Source: an uncultured Pigmentiphaga sp. (lineage in GTDB: Bacteria; Pseudomonadota; Gammaproteobacteria; Burkholderiales; Burkholderiaceae_B). Taken from it: a stretch of DNA of 64,000 nt. How positions within the stretch are numbered: position 1 is the stretch's first letter; every line of letters begins with the position of its first letter. The notes beneath the pieces were generated by a model, which ran no database searches, had not been told where the DNA came from, and was given only the letters and a program-made list of their open reading frames with translations. The position numbers and the translations under genes are program-made. The stretch is taken from positions 1 through 64,000 of the forward strand of contig CALAGD010000037.1 of NCBI GenBank assembly GCA_937891425.1, read 5' to 3'. Shown here piece by piece: positions 8,024 to 17,120 of the stretch.

Positions 8024-8992
8024 ATGGAAGTGTGTGTATTTGGCGTCGGTGCGGTCGGGGGCTACCTGGCGGCGCGGCTGATTGCCTCAGGCGCTGCCCG
8101 CGTCAGCCTCATTGCGCGCGGCGCGCAGCTGGATGCGATCCGGGCTTCGGGCCTGACGCTGATCGAGAACGACGCACGCATCGTGGTGGTGCCAGCGGCT
8201 GTCACGTCCGCTCCAGAGGATCTGCCGTCGCAAGATATCGTTTTCGTGACCGTGAAGGCGCATGCCCAGGCAGGCGTCGCGGATCAGGTGGCCAGGTTGT
8301 TGAAACCAGGCGGGGTAGCCGTGTTCATTGCCAACGGCGTTCCCTGGTGGATGGGCGCTGGCCTTGAGACGCCACTGCCGGAGTTTGCTTCGGATGCAAC
8401 CAGGGTCAGTGAGCTGCTGGGCGACAGGAGTCTGGGCTGCATCGTGTATTCGAACAACGAGATCGTGCGCCCCGGCGTCGTTCATCATTATGCATACAAC
8501 CGCTGGCTGGTGGGGGAGTTCGATGGCACGCACAGCGACCGGCTGGGTCGAGTGTGCACGCTCATGCGGGCGGCCGGCCTGGAGGTACAGGCCAGCAGCG
8601 ATCTGCGTACGGAAGTGTGGGCGAAGCTCGCGCGCAACATTGCCGACGGCCCGATCTGCGCCTTGACCCGTCTGGACCCGATGCAGGCAGCCAGTGTGGA
8701 GTCGTTGCAGAAGTTGCGCAGCCGGCTGCTGGAAGAACTGCTGGCCACAGCGCATGCATGGGGCTGGAAGTTCGAGATGCCGGCACCGCGCCGACCGGAT
8801 GATGACGTGGCGGGGAAGCATCCGCTGGTACGCCCTTCCATGCTGCAGGATGTACTGCTGGGGCGTCAGATTGAGGTTGAGCCGCTGATCGACCGCGTGC
8901 GCCTGCTGGCTGAGGCGCAGGACATTCCTACTCCCACCCTGGACGCCGTGTCGTGGCTGCTGCATGGGCTGAATGCCGCGAGGACTGCGTAG
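8024..8992 (+). CDS. Ketopantoate reductase (ApbA/PanE) family oxidoreductase
   Basis: NADP(H)-dependent oxidoreductase of 322 residues. The Rossmann motif GVGAVGGYLAARL lies at the N terminus. The catalytic Lys lies in VWAKLARN, with the Asn just after it as in PanE. Length and two-domain layout fit 2-dehydropantoate 2-reductases. GAGG-containing sequence precedes the ATG at 8024. Because it is divergent from the dehydratase operon and shares its promoter gap, it probably reduces or oxidises a pathway intermediate rather than making pantoate; many Bug-linked catabolic clusters carry such paralogues. The assignment to pathway is inferred. Confidence 0.85.
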   Translation: MEVCVFGVGAVGGYLAARLIASGAARVSLIARGAQLDAIRASGLTLIENDARIVVVPAAVTSAPEDLPSQDIVFVTVKAHAQAGVADQVARLLKPGGVAVFIANGVPWWMGAGLETPLPEFASDATRVSELLGDRSLGCIVYSNNEIVRPGVVHHYAYNRWLVGEFDGTHSDRLGRVCTLMRAAGLEVQASSDLRTEVWAKLARNIADGPICALTRLDPMQAASVESLQKLRSRLLEELLATAHAWGWKFEMPAPRRPDDDVAGKHPLVRPSMLQDVLLGRQIEVEPLIDRVRLLAEAQDIPTPTLDAVSWLLHGLNAARTA

Positions 8993-8994
8993 AG

Positions 8995-9027
8995 AAAAAA
9001 AGGGGGGTGGCCGAGAGGCCAACCCCC
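8995..9027 (-). terminator. Rho-independent terminator for the asparaginase gene
   Basis: On the minus strand the run GGGGGTTGGCC, loop TCTC, GGCCACCCCC makes a strong GC stem with one bulge, followed by seven T residues. It lies about 120 bases past the asparaginase-like stop and directly after the panE-like stop of the facing gene. Confidence 0.8.
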
Positions 9028-9032
9028 GAAAA

Positions 9033-9119
9033 GGCTAACGTTCGACTGTGGCTCCAACCCCAACGTCACCAGATGTCCACTCCGGAGCCGCAGTCCCGCA
9101 ACACGTGGTCACGTTAGCC
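9033..9119. repeat. Long imperfect inverted repeat between convergent genes
   Basis: Two nested inverted repeats. The outer arms are GGCTAACG (9033-9040) and CGTTAGCC (9112-9119). The inner arms are GACTGTGGCTCC (9044-9055) and GGAGCCGCAGTC (9084-9095), with one mismatch. The right side carries 16 extra bases between the arms. It lies in the 3' untranslated region of the asparaginase transcript, just before its terminator, and could fold as an extended hairpin. Confidence 0.6.
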
Positions 9120-9147
9120 CAAGGAAACCTTCAATGCGGGTCATCGA

Positions 9148-10212
9148 TCAGTAAGGCAGGAAATACGACTGCAGTTTTTTCTGATCGATGTCGGGCTCGG
9201 TGCCCAGGGCGAGTGCCAGCAGCAGGCGAGCTTTAGCAGGGTTGTAGAAACCCGCGGCGATGCCTTCTTTCTTCGGTGTGACGATGCCGGCGCCGGTACG
9301 GGTGGCACGCACGACCGGGAAGCCGGCCTTCTGCAGTTCCGTGACCTTGTTCACATAAGCTTGAGACAGCGAACTGTTGCCCGGTGCGGCAATGACGACA
9401 CCCTTCGCCCCCGATCTGGCCACGTATTCGAGCAGGCCCGGATCGTTGTCAACGTATCCATACAGGATCTCCACCTTGGGCAGATCCTTCAGACCCGTCA
9501 CGTCAAAGTACGGGACGCCGGGCGCACGGGCAGGCGTGTAGAAAAAGTAGGGGCGGGTGCCTACCATGAAGCCTAGGTGGCCCTGATCCGTTGCCTGGAA
9601 GGTGTCCAGCCCCAGCGTATGTGTCTTGCTGGTGTAAAAGCCGGACGAGATGCGGTCATCCATCATGATCATTACGCCGCGGTCGCGCGCATCCGGATGG
9701 GCGGCCAGCGCGATGGACTGCAGCAGGTTGAAGGGGCCGTCCGCGCTGATAGCAGTGGCGGGGCGCATGGCTCCGACCACGACGATGGGCTTGCTGTTCT
9801 TGACCGTCAGTTCAAGGAAGATCGCTGTTTCTTCCGCGGTTGAAGTGCCATGGGTGATGACAACTCCGGCTACGTCGGGGTCGCTCAGATGCTTGTTCGC
9901 GGCCTGCGAAAGTTCCAACAAATGAGAGTATTCCAGGTTGGGGCTGCTGACGTTGGCGACCTGGTAGACTTCAACATCGGCAACCTTGGCAATCTCGGGC
10001 ACTGCCTTCACCAGTGATTCACCGCTGCGCTGGCCAGCCTTGTAGCCAGTCACGTCGGTGCTGCTGGCCGATTCGCCAGCGATCGTGCCGCCCGTCGACA
10101 GCACGACGACCTTCGGGAGTTTCGTTGCGGGTTGTGCAGCATCAGCCGCATAAGCAGCGCCTAACGGCAGTAGCGCCGTCAATCCTGCAATAAGCAGGCG
10201 TGATAACTTCAT
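9148..10212 (-). CDS. Periplasmic type II asparaginase homologue with altered substrate pocket
   Basis: A 354-residue exported protein of the L-asparaginase II family, with a signal peptide ending near AAYAAD. The first catalytic Thr is in STGGTIAG, the second in THGTST, and the Lys in SKTHTLGLDTF aligns with Lys162 of E. coli AnsB. By my manual alignment two residues that hold the substrate alpha-amino/carboxylate in AnsB are changed: Gln59 to Pro (NVSSPNL) and Asp90 to Ser (HGTST for HGTDT). The fold and nucleophiles are kept, so it is probably an amidohydrolase, but the substrate may not be asparagine. The ATG at 10212 has GGAAGGA upstream; a longer reading lacks a signal peptide at its start. 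Confidence 0.85.
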   Translation of the reverse strand: MKLSRLLIAGLTALLPLGAAYAADAAQPATKLPKVVVLSTGGTIAGESASSTDVTGYKAGQRSGESLVKAVPEIAKVADVEVYQVANVSSPNLEYSHLLELSQAANKHLSDPDVAGVVITHGTSTAEETAIFLELTVKNSKPIVVVGAMRPATAISADGPFNLLQSIALAAHPDARDRGVMIMMDDRISSGFYTSKTHTLGLDTFQATDQGHLGFMVGTRPYFFYTPARAPGVPYFDVTGLKDLPKVEILYGYVDNDPGLLEYVARSGAKGVVIAAPGNSSLSQAYVNKVTELQKAGFPVVRATRTGAGIVTPKKEGIAAGFYNPAKARLLLALALGTEPDIDQKKLQSYFLPY

Positions 10213-10574
10213 GATTTCAATCCTTCCAGGGGGGGCTGAGAGTTCCCACGCGAGATGGGAGAAATGACGAGCCGGGCACGCTACACAGGGTGCAAGGCAG
10301 CCCGGTCTCATCCGCATCAGGGAATGATGCAAGAAGGATGCCAACTTGCCGTTCCAGTTAATGTCCGGACATATTGCAGCTCACTGCAAGGTGCCCGCGA
10401 AGGGTCTGGAAGGCAGCGCAGACGGCCTCCGGGCCAGGCTCTGCGGGCTGGTCGTCGTTGACGATCGAACGGGGGTGAGGAAATGACTCACGGGTCTCCT
10501 CTGGGGTGCACTTCTGGCGTCATGCACCACCGGTGTGCCTGCAGACGGTGCATGTTCGTCGCGGGTGCATGGGC
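10213..10574. other. Intergenic region between divergent asparaginase and thiC
   Basis: Over 300 bases without a convincing gene. It should hold the asparaginase promoter on the minus strand and upstream thiC promoter sequence on the plus strand. Short ORFs here lack ribosome sites or recognisable products. I see no other structured element in it. Confidence 0.4.
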
Positions 10575-10580
10575 TATACT
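10575..10580 (+). promoter_or_regulatory. Candidate -10 box of the thiC promoter
   Basis: TATACT is close to the sigma-70 -10 consensus and lies just before the riboswitch, which would put the transcript start at its first paired bases. The -35 box is poor, with only ATGTTC-like sequence at the expected distance. Confidence 0.45.
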
Positions 10581-10587
10581 AGGCACC

Positions 10588-10669
10588 ACGCAGGGGTACT
10601 CGCCGTTTCTGGCGGGTTGAGAGAGTCCCTTCGTACCAGTACGGATAATGCCGAGGCTGGGAGCGTTTC
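10588..10669 (+). ncRNA. TPP riboswitch (THI element)
   Basis: The conserved parts of the thiamine pyrophosphate aptamer appear in order: CAGGGGTA at 10591-10598, TTGAGAGAGTCCCTTCGTACC from 10617 (matching CTGAGA...ACCCTTCGAACC with small changes), GGATAATGCC at 10643-10652, and closing CTGGGAG. The 80-110 bases that follow, before thiC, would hold the expression platform. High TPP should shut off thiC. Confidence 0.92.
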
Positions 10670-10761
10670 CCGTCGCGGAACGTTGTCGTCGTTTCGCGAC
10701 GGGCGTTCCGGGCGGGCTTCTTTCCCGATCGGCTCCATGCAAGCATCCAATGGAGCAACCC

Positions 10762-12672
<1,911 letters not shown>

Positions 12673-12807
12673 TCAATGTGGGGCAGGGGGACCGGTTTGA
12701 TGCGGTCTCGGGTCCGGGCGGCTCGCGAAGCAGAGTCCCGCCAAGGCATACATGCAGAGCTGCGTTGGTGCAATGGGCCTGGTTCGCCCCCCCGTGCAAC
12801 CTCTTTG

Positions 12808-13332
12808 CTACGCAGGGGTGCCCGCTGGGCACCGCTCTGCCCCGTAGCGCAGCCACAGCAGGGTGAACCCCAGGAGCGGCGAGATGATGTCCATCCAGAA
12901 AATGGTACCGGCGTTGCCGGGGGCGAAGTTGTGATGTTCGATCATGGACAGGACGTGCCCGGCCGCAGCTCCCCACAGGAAGATGGCAGGCGCGAGAATG
13001 GCAGCCAGCCGCATGTCGAACCCGCGCCAGCACGAGATGAAGCCCACGACCGCGAAGCCCAGGCTGGCATACCCCACCTCAAGCTGGAACGGGCTGTCTG
13101 CCCAGCCGATGTAGTGGGCCGTCATTTCGTGGAACGCGGTGTGCATGACACCGTTATAGAGCAGGGTGACGCCGATGCCGAAGAAGAGATACTGGAAGAG
13201 CAGCGCCTCGGCAACCGCTTGCCGGGTAAGCGGCTTTGGAGCCCGGGCCAGCGCGATGAGGGCACAAATGAGGCCGAAGAGCAGGAAGGTAACCGTAAAG
13301 TTCGACAATGCGAGCACGATGATCGTTTCCAT
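12808..13332 (-). CDS. Inner-membrane protein, DUF6790-like
   Basis: A 174-residue protein with about five hydrophobic segments, starting METIIVLALSNFTVTFLLFG. It resembles the DUF6790 family, whose function is unknown. The ATG at 13332 is preferred because GGGAG lies a good distance upstream; an in-frame ATG at 13350 is less well placed. It is convergent with thiC and divergent from the marR gene. No conserved catalytic motif is apparent. Confidence 0.75.
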   Translation of the reverse strand: METIIVLALSNFTVTFLLFGLICALIALARAPKPLTRQAVAEALLFQYLFFGIGVTLLYNGVMHTAFHEMTAHYIGWADSPFQLEVGYASLGFAVVGFISCWRGFDMRLAAILAPAIFLWGAAAGHVLSMIEHHNFAPGNAGTIFWMDIISPLLGFTLLWLRYGAERCPAGTPA

Positions 13333-13512
13333 GCTGCTCTCCCGTGGCATGTGTTGGCATTCGAAGCGGCGCGGTGGTCCGACGGTTGCGGACAGACAGG
13401 GTCACCATACCTGGTCGAATGTAGCGGTCGGAAAACTTGCTGGTCAAGATGAAGCTGCGGCGCAGGCCTCACCCCGATAGTCACGGGCCACAAGCAGAAT
13501 TCGTCTAAAATG

Positions 13513-13531
13513 GTTGACTTTATCAACTTGA
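13513..13531. promoter_or_regulatory. Candidate MarR operator
   Basis: GTTGA-N5-TCAAC is a perfect interrupted palindrome (13513-13527), and TCAACTTGA (13523-13531) overlaps it as a second one. It ends a few bases before the marR ATG and follows TAAAAT (13506-13511), a possible -10 box. Position and symmetry suit autorepression. Confidence 0.5.
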
Positions 13532-13535
13532 TGCG

Positions 13536-13955
13536 ATGAACCGACCCACGCCGCTCGAGACCCTGGAGGCGCTGCGCGTGCTTCTGCTTCGCGTGAAGCA
13601 GGAGATGATGACCCGTCTGCACCGGCAGCAGCCAGGCATGACGTTTCTTGAGATGCGCGTGCTCATGCTCGTGGGTGAAGGCGAGGGCGTCAGCCAGAAA
13701 GCACTGGTCGAACGCAGCTACATCGACAAGGCGCAACTGGCGCGCACGGTGACCAGTCTCGAAATGCGCGGGTGGCTCGAACGGCGGGCCACACACAGTG
13801 ATCGCCGTTTGCGCTGCCTTTACTTGAGCCCCGCCGGCCAGGCTCTCTATGAACAACTCCGGCGCGATCTTGCCGAAGTGGCGCAGATGCTGTTCGGAGG
13901 CTGGCCAACCGAAACTGCCCGCGCGCTCATCGATGCGGCCGGGTCGGTCCGCTGA
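13536..13955 (+). CDS. MarR-family transcriptional regulator
   Basis: A 139-residue winged-helix regulator. The recognition region runs from MTFLEMRVLMLV through GVSQKALVERSYIDKAQLARTV, and the wing is LERRATHSDRRLRCLYLS, with the conserved D-x-R of the family. MarR proteins are dimeric repressors released by phenolic or other ligands. The ATG at 13536 has no strong ribosome site. It lies 46 bases before a Bcr/CflA efflux gene, which it probably controls together with itself. Confidence 0.9.
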   Translation: MNRPTPLETLEALRVLLLRVKQEMMTRLHRQQPGMTFLEMRVLMLVGEGEGVSQKALVERSYIDKAQLARTVTSLEMRGWLERRATHSDRRLRCLYLSPAGQALYEQLRRDLAEVAQMLFGGWPTETARALIDAAGSVR

Positions 13956-14001
13956 CCTCACCCGTAGTTGCCGCGATCGGCAGACTTTTTCTTCCCTTCA
14001 A

Positions 14002-15210
14002 ATGAACCAACCATCAACGATCCAGGCTCACGTCAATACCAGGCGGTTGATCGTGGTGCTGGCGATGCTTTGTGCCTTTGCACCGCTGGCCACCGACATG
14101 TACCTGCCCGCATTCGCGCAGATGGCGCAGGCGTATCACACGGACCAGGGCAGAATCGAAGCAACACTCTCGACGTTCTTCCTGGGTCTGGCTGTAGGCC
14201 AGGCCATATGGGGCCCCACGATCGACAGCTTTGGCCGAAAATGGCCACTTATGCTGGGTGTGCTGCTGTTTGCCGTGGCAACGCTGGGCTGCCTGCTGAC
14301 GCGCGACATCGATGTATTTACCGGGCTGCGCTTCCTGCAGGCAATGGGGGGGTGCGCGGGCATGATCATCGGTCGCACCATCGTGCACGACCTGCACGAA
14401 CCACGTGAAAGCGCGCGTGCGTTGTCGCTGATGATGATGCTGATGACCCTGGCTCCCATCGTCGCGCCCTTGCTGGGCGGGTGGATCATTGCCACCATCA
14501 ACTGGCAGGCCATCTTCTTCGTTCTGCTTGCCTTCGCCGCGCTATGCGCTTATCTGGTGTGGCGCATGGTGCCCGAAACGCTGCCGCGCGAGCGGCGCAC
14601 TCCGCTGAACTTCGGTTCCGTATTCCGGGCATACGGCGCATTGCTGCGTCGCCCCGGGTTCCTCGTGCCCGCTTTGGCGGGCGGCCTGGTACAGTCGTGC
14701 ATGTTCGCCTTCATTACCGGCTCGCCCTTCGTGTTCATGGGGCGCTTCGGCTTCAGCGAGCAGGAGTATTCCTGGGTATTCGGCGCAACCGCTTTCGGGC
14801 TCATGGTCGGGGCGCAAGCCAATCGCATCGCCTTGCGCCATCTGCAGGTGCCCACCATTCTTGCAGCAGCGCTGTGCTTCAACCTCGCCGCGGCGGCGGT
14901 GCTGGTGATGGTGGCCAATACCCAGCACGCCCTGGTCATGATGGTGCCGCTCTGGCTTGTCGTTGCGTCGCTGGGTCTGGTAGGCGGCAACGCCACCGCC
15001 CTCGCCATGATGGCTTCGGGGCAGTATGCTGGCGTGGCTTCGGGACTGGTGGGGATACTGCAGTTCTCGTGCGCGTTCGCTGTCAGCAGTCTGATGGCGG
15101 CCGCGCAGAATGGCACTGCTTATCCGATGACGGTCGCCATGCTGACCGTTTCAGTGCTTGGGGCCTGCCTGTGGTTTGGCGGGGCACGGTGGCGCCGTCA
15201 AAAGCACTGA
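14002..15210 (+). CDS. Bcr/CflA-family MFS multidrug efflux transporter
   Basis: A 402-residue inner-membrane transporter with twelve predicted membrane segments. The opening LCAFAPLATDMYLPAFAQMA is the Bcr/CflA signature and GQAIWGPTIDSFGRKWPL is the MFS motif A loop. The family exports drugs such as bicyclomycin, chloramphenicol and sulfonamides; the substrate here is unknown. The ATG at 14002 begins the family-typical N terminus and lacks a clear ribosome site, so translation may be coupled to marR. The pairing fits a ligand-induced efflux unit. Confidence 0.9.
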   Translation: MNQPSTIQAHVNTRRLIVVLAMLCAFAPLATDMYLPAFAQMAQAYHTDQGRIEATLSTFFLGLAVGQAIWGPTIDSFGRKWPLMLGVLLFAVATLGCLLTRDIDVFTGLRFLQAMGGCAGMIIGRTIVHDLHEPRESARALSLMMMLMTLAPIVAPLLGGWIIATINWQAIFFVLLAFAALCAYLVWRMVPETLPRERRTPLNFGSVFRAYGALLRRPGFLVPALAGGLVQSCMFAFITGSPFVFMGRFGFSEQEYSWVFGATAFGLMVGAQANRIALRHLQVPTILAAALCFNLAAAAVLVMVANTQHALVMMVPLWLVVASLGLVGGNATALAMMASGQYAGVASGLVGILQFSCAFAVSSLMAAAQNGTAYPMTVAMLTVSVLGACLWFGGARWRRQKH

Positions 15211-15245
15211 CGTGTATCGACGAGAGCACACGCCCGCGTGGTCAT

Positions 15246-15725
15246 CTATCCCTGGCACGCCTCGATGAACCGCTGTGCCGCGCTGCGCGCGCCATCCAGG
15301 GGGAATTCTTCCCGGTTGCGCCGCAGGAATACCTGCATTACCCCGCTGGACGTCAGCAGGTCGGCCAGGCGGTCGTCCAGCGGGATCTCGCCCCTTAGCA
15401 GGTACGTATCATCCAGCTCCAGGCGGGTGCCGGTAACCAGGATCGTGACGATGAGGTCGCCCGCCTGAAGCCGAACCTCTTCGGGCTGCTGGCTGGGGCG
15501 CGGGCGAGGATCGGGCACGTAGATAAACTCCAGGGGGGTGCCACGCCCGGCGCAGAAGAACGACAAGGGGGCGTAGTCGGTGGCAGGCACCCCGTAATAA
15601 AGCGTGATGCCTTCATCATCGTCAAGGGTATGCCAACCGGGATGTGGCTGCGTCAGGGCGGGTGACGCGGCCGCGAGGGTGGCGACCAGGAAGGCCGTCC
15701 GCGTGAATCGCGACGATGTGAGCAT
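15246..15725 (-). CDS. Secreted protein of unknown function
   Basis: A 159-residue protein with a signal peptide (MLTSSRFTRTAFLVATLAAASPALTQ) and a predicted periplasmic domain. I recognise no family. It carries YYGVPATDYAPLSFFCAG and ends EFPLDGARSAAQRFIEACQG, and looks beta-rich with one Cys in the middle and one near the end. The ATG at 15725 is the one directly before the signal peptide. It is convergent with the MFS gene, 35 bases away, and stands alone. The assignment as a real gene rests on the signal peptide and normal composition. Confidence 0.65.
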   Translation of the reverse strand: MLTSSRFTRTAFLVATLAAASPALTQPHPGWHTLDDDEGITLYYGVPATDYAPLSFFCAGRGTPLEFIYVPDPRPRPSQQPEEVRLQAGDLIVTILVTGTRLELDDTYLLRGEIPLDDRLADLLTSSGVMQVFLRRNREEFPLDGARSAAQRFIEACQG

Positions 15726-16072
15726 GGTAGGCTGACCTGTGCGGTGCGATGCAGCCATTTTGCCGTGTTTCGGCAGTTTCGCACAGTCGGCGCAAGCACG
15801 GAGCGGATTCAGCACAGGGTCGCGGCGTCGGAGGCAGCTGCGTAACAGGTCGCGGCGCAGCAAGGCGCAGCTTCAGCGGCTGGCCTGACTCCATTGGTAT
15901 TGACCTTACGCCGACAGACGAGGCGCAGAACGCACTGATGCCTGGCGGTACCTGCGTCAGGTAACATGCTTGCGGTGCACCCCCGGCGGTCGGTAAGTCG
16001 GGCACCGCCAGAACACGATGGCCAAGGCAATGCCTGGCCATCGTCGAGCGGGGATCACCCGAGCCGGCTGGT
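15726..16072. other. Intergenic region with tandem hairpins
   Basis: A 347-base gap upstream of the secreted-protein gene and downstream of the second Bug gene. It contains two strong inverted repeats listed separately (15972-16008 and 16016-16043). ORFs in it have no ribosome site or recognisable product. Confidence 0.45.
15972..16043. repeat. Two tandem inverted repeats downstream of the Bug gene
   Basis: First: GCGGTGC (15972-15978) with GCACCGC (16002-16008). Second: CGATGGCCA (16016-16024) with TGGCCATCG (16035-16043), whose loop also pairs GGCA with TGCC, giving a nearly continuous stem. The second begins 30 bases past the Bug stop. There is no T run on either strand, so transcript stabilisation or Rho-independent pausing are alternatives to true termination. 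Confidence 0.6.
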
Positions 16073-17071
16073 TTACCGCTGTTCCTGCAGGTTGTTGTCT
16101 TTGGCGACCTGGGTCCAGAGCGCGATCTCGTCCGCAATCAGCTGGCGGAACTCGGTGGGCGGCATGCTTTCGGCGGTGATGTCGAACTTGGCGAACCGCT
16201 CCTTCACGTCAGGCATGGCGACGATTTTTGCAACTTCCTGGTACAAGCGGTTGATGATGTGCTCGGGGGTCTTTGCAGGTGCGAAGAGCCCGCTCCACAG
16301 CGTGATGGTGAAGTCCACCCCTTGTTCAATCAGGGTGGGAATCTCCGGGTAGGCCTCGAGCCGTTCTTTTGACGTGACTGCGATGCCGCGCAGGCGACCC
16401 GCCTTCAGCATGGCGGCGGCAGGGCCAATATCGACGAATGTCATTTGCACGTCGCCCGAAAGTACCGCGTTGATGGACGGGGCGCTGCCCTTGTAGGGAA
16501 CATTCAGGGCCTGCAGGCCGGTGCGTGCCTTCAGCAGCTCCATGCCCAGCTGGAAAGAGGCAGCAGGGTACGAGTAGTTCGATTTATCGGGGTTCTTTTT
16601 CGAGAAATCCACCAGCTCGTTGAAGTTCCGGGCGACGAAATCTTCCTTCACTGCGAGTACGAGCGGGAAGCGGCCGGCCATGGTGATGGGAGCGAGGTCT
16701 TTGAGGGTGTTGTACGACAGGTTCGGAATGAGAGCCTGGTTGAACACCATGGGCCCGCTGGCCGCAAACAGCAGGACGTACCCGTCGGGATCGGAGTTGA
16801 TGACATATTCGGTACCGACGATGGCGCCCGCGCCGGCACGATTCTCAACCACGACGGGCTGCCCGAGTGCAGGCGCGAGCTTCTCGGCGATGATCCGCGC
16901 CATGATGTCATTGCCACCCCCGGGAGTGTAGGGAACGATGATGCGGATGGCGCGGGTAGGCCACTCCTGGGCGCTGGCCTGCAGCGGCAGCGCGGCGCAC
17001 AGGCCGAGGGCGGCGGCTGCCAGCAGGTGGCGCCGTGCACGGGAAAAGAACGAGGGGCGCTGAAATCGCAT
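16073..17071 (-). CDS. Bug/TctC-family solute-binding protein (second copy)
   Basis: A 332-residue periplasmic binding protein with a signal peptide (HLLAAAALGLCAALPLQASAQ), preceded by Arg-rich sequence that could suit Tat or Sec export. It shows the family's VPYTPGGGNDIMAR loop and RAGAGAIVGTEYV. GGAGGAG precedes the ATG at 17071. It lies 49 bases after an aldehyde dehydrogenase gene on the same strand and is probably cotranscribed, so its ligand may be the carboxylic acid or aldehyde precursor handled by that enzyme. No TctAB genes are nearby. Confidence 0.92.
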   Translation of the reverse strand: MRFQRPSFFSRARRHLLAAAALGLCAALPLQASAQEWPTRAIRIIVPYTPGGGNDIMARIIAEKLAPALGQPVVVENRAGAGAIVGTEYVINSDPDGYVLLFAASGPMVFNQALIPNLSYNTLKDLAPITMAGRFPLVLAVKEDFVARNFNELVDFSKKNPDKSNYSYPAASFQLGMELLKARTGLQALNVPYKGSAPSINAVLSGDVQMTFVDIGPAAAMLKAGRLRGIAVTSKERLEAYPEIPTLIEQGVDFTITLWSGLFAPAKTPEHIINRLYQEVAKIVAMPDVKERFAKFDITAESMPPTEFRQLIADEIALWTQVAKDNNLQEQR

Positions 17072-17120
17072 GGGGGGTCTCCTCCAGGAAATTGTTCGAT
17101 GATGTTGCCTTGTGGTGGCG

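Noticed and set aside
12676..13452. 258-codon plus-strand ORF after thiC
   Set aside because: Antisense to the DUF6790-like gene, hydrophilic and Glu/Arg-rich; the minus-strand reading has membrane segments and a ribosome site.
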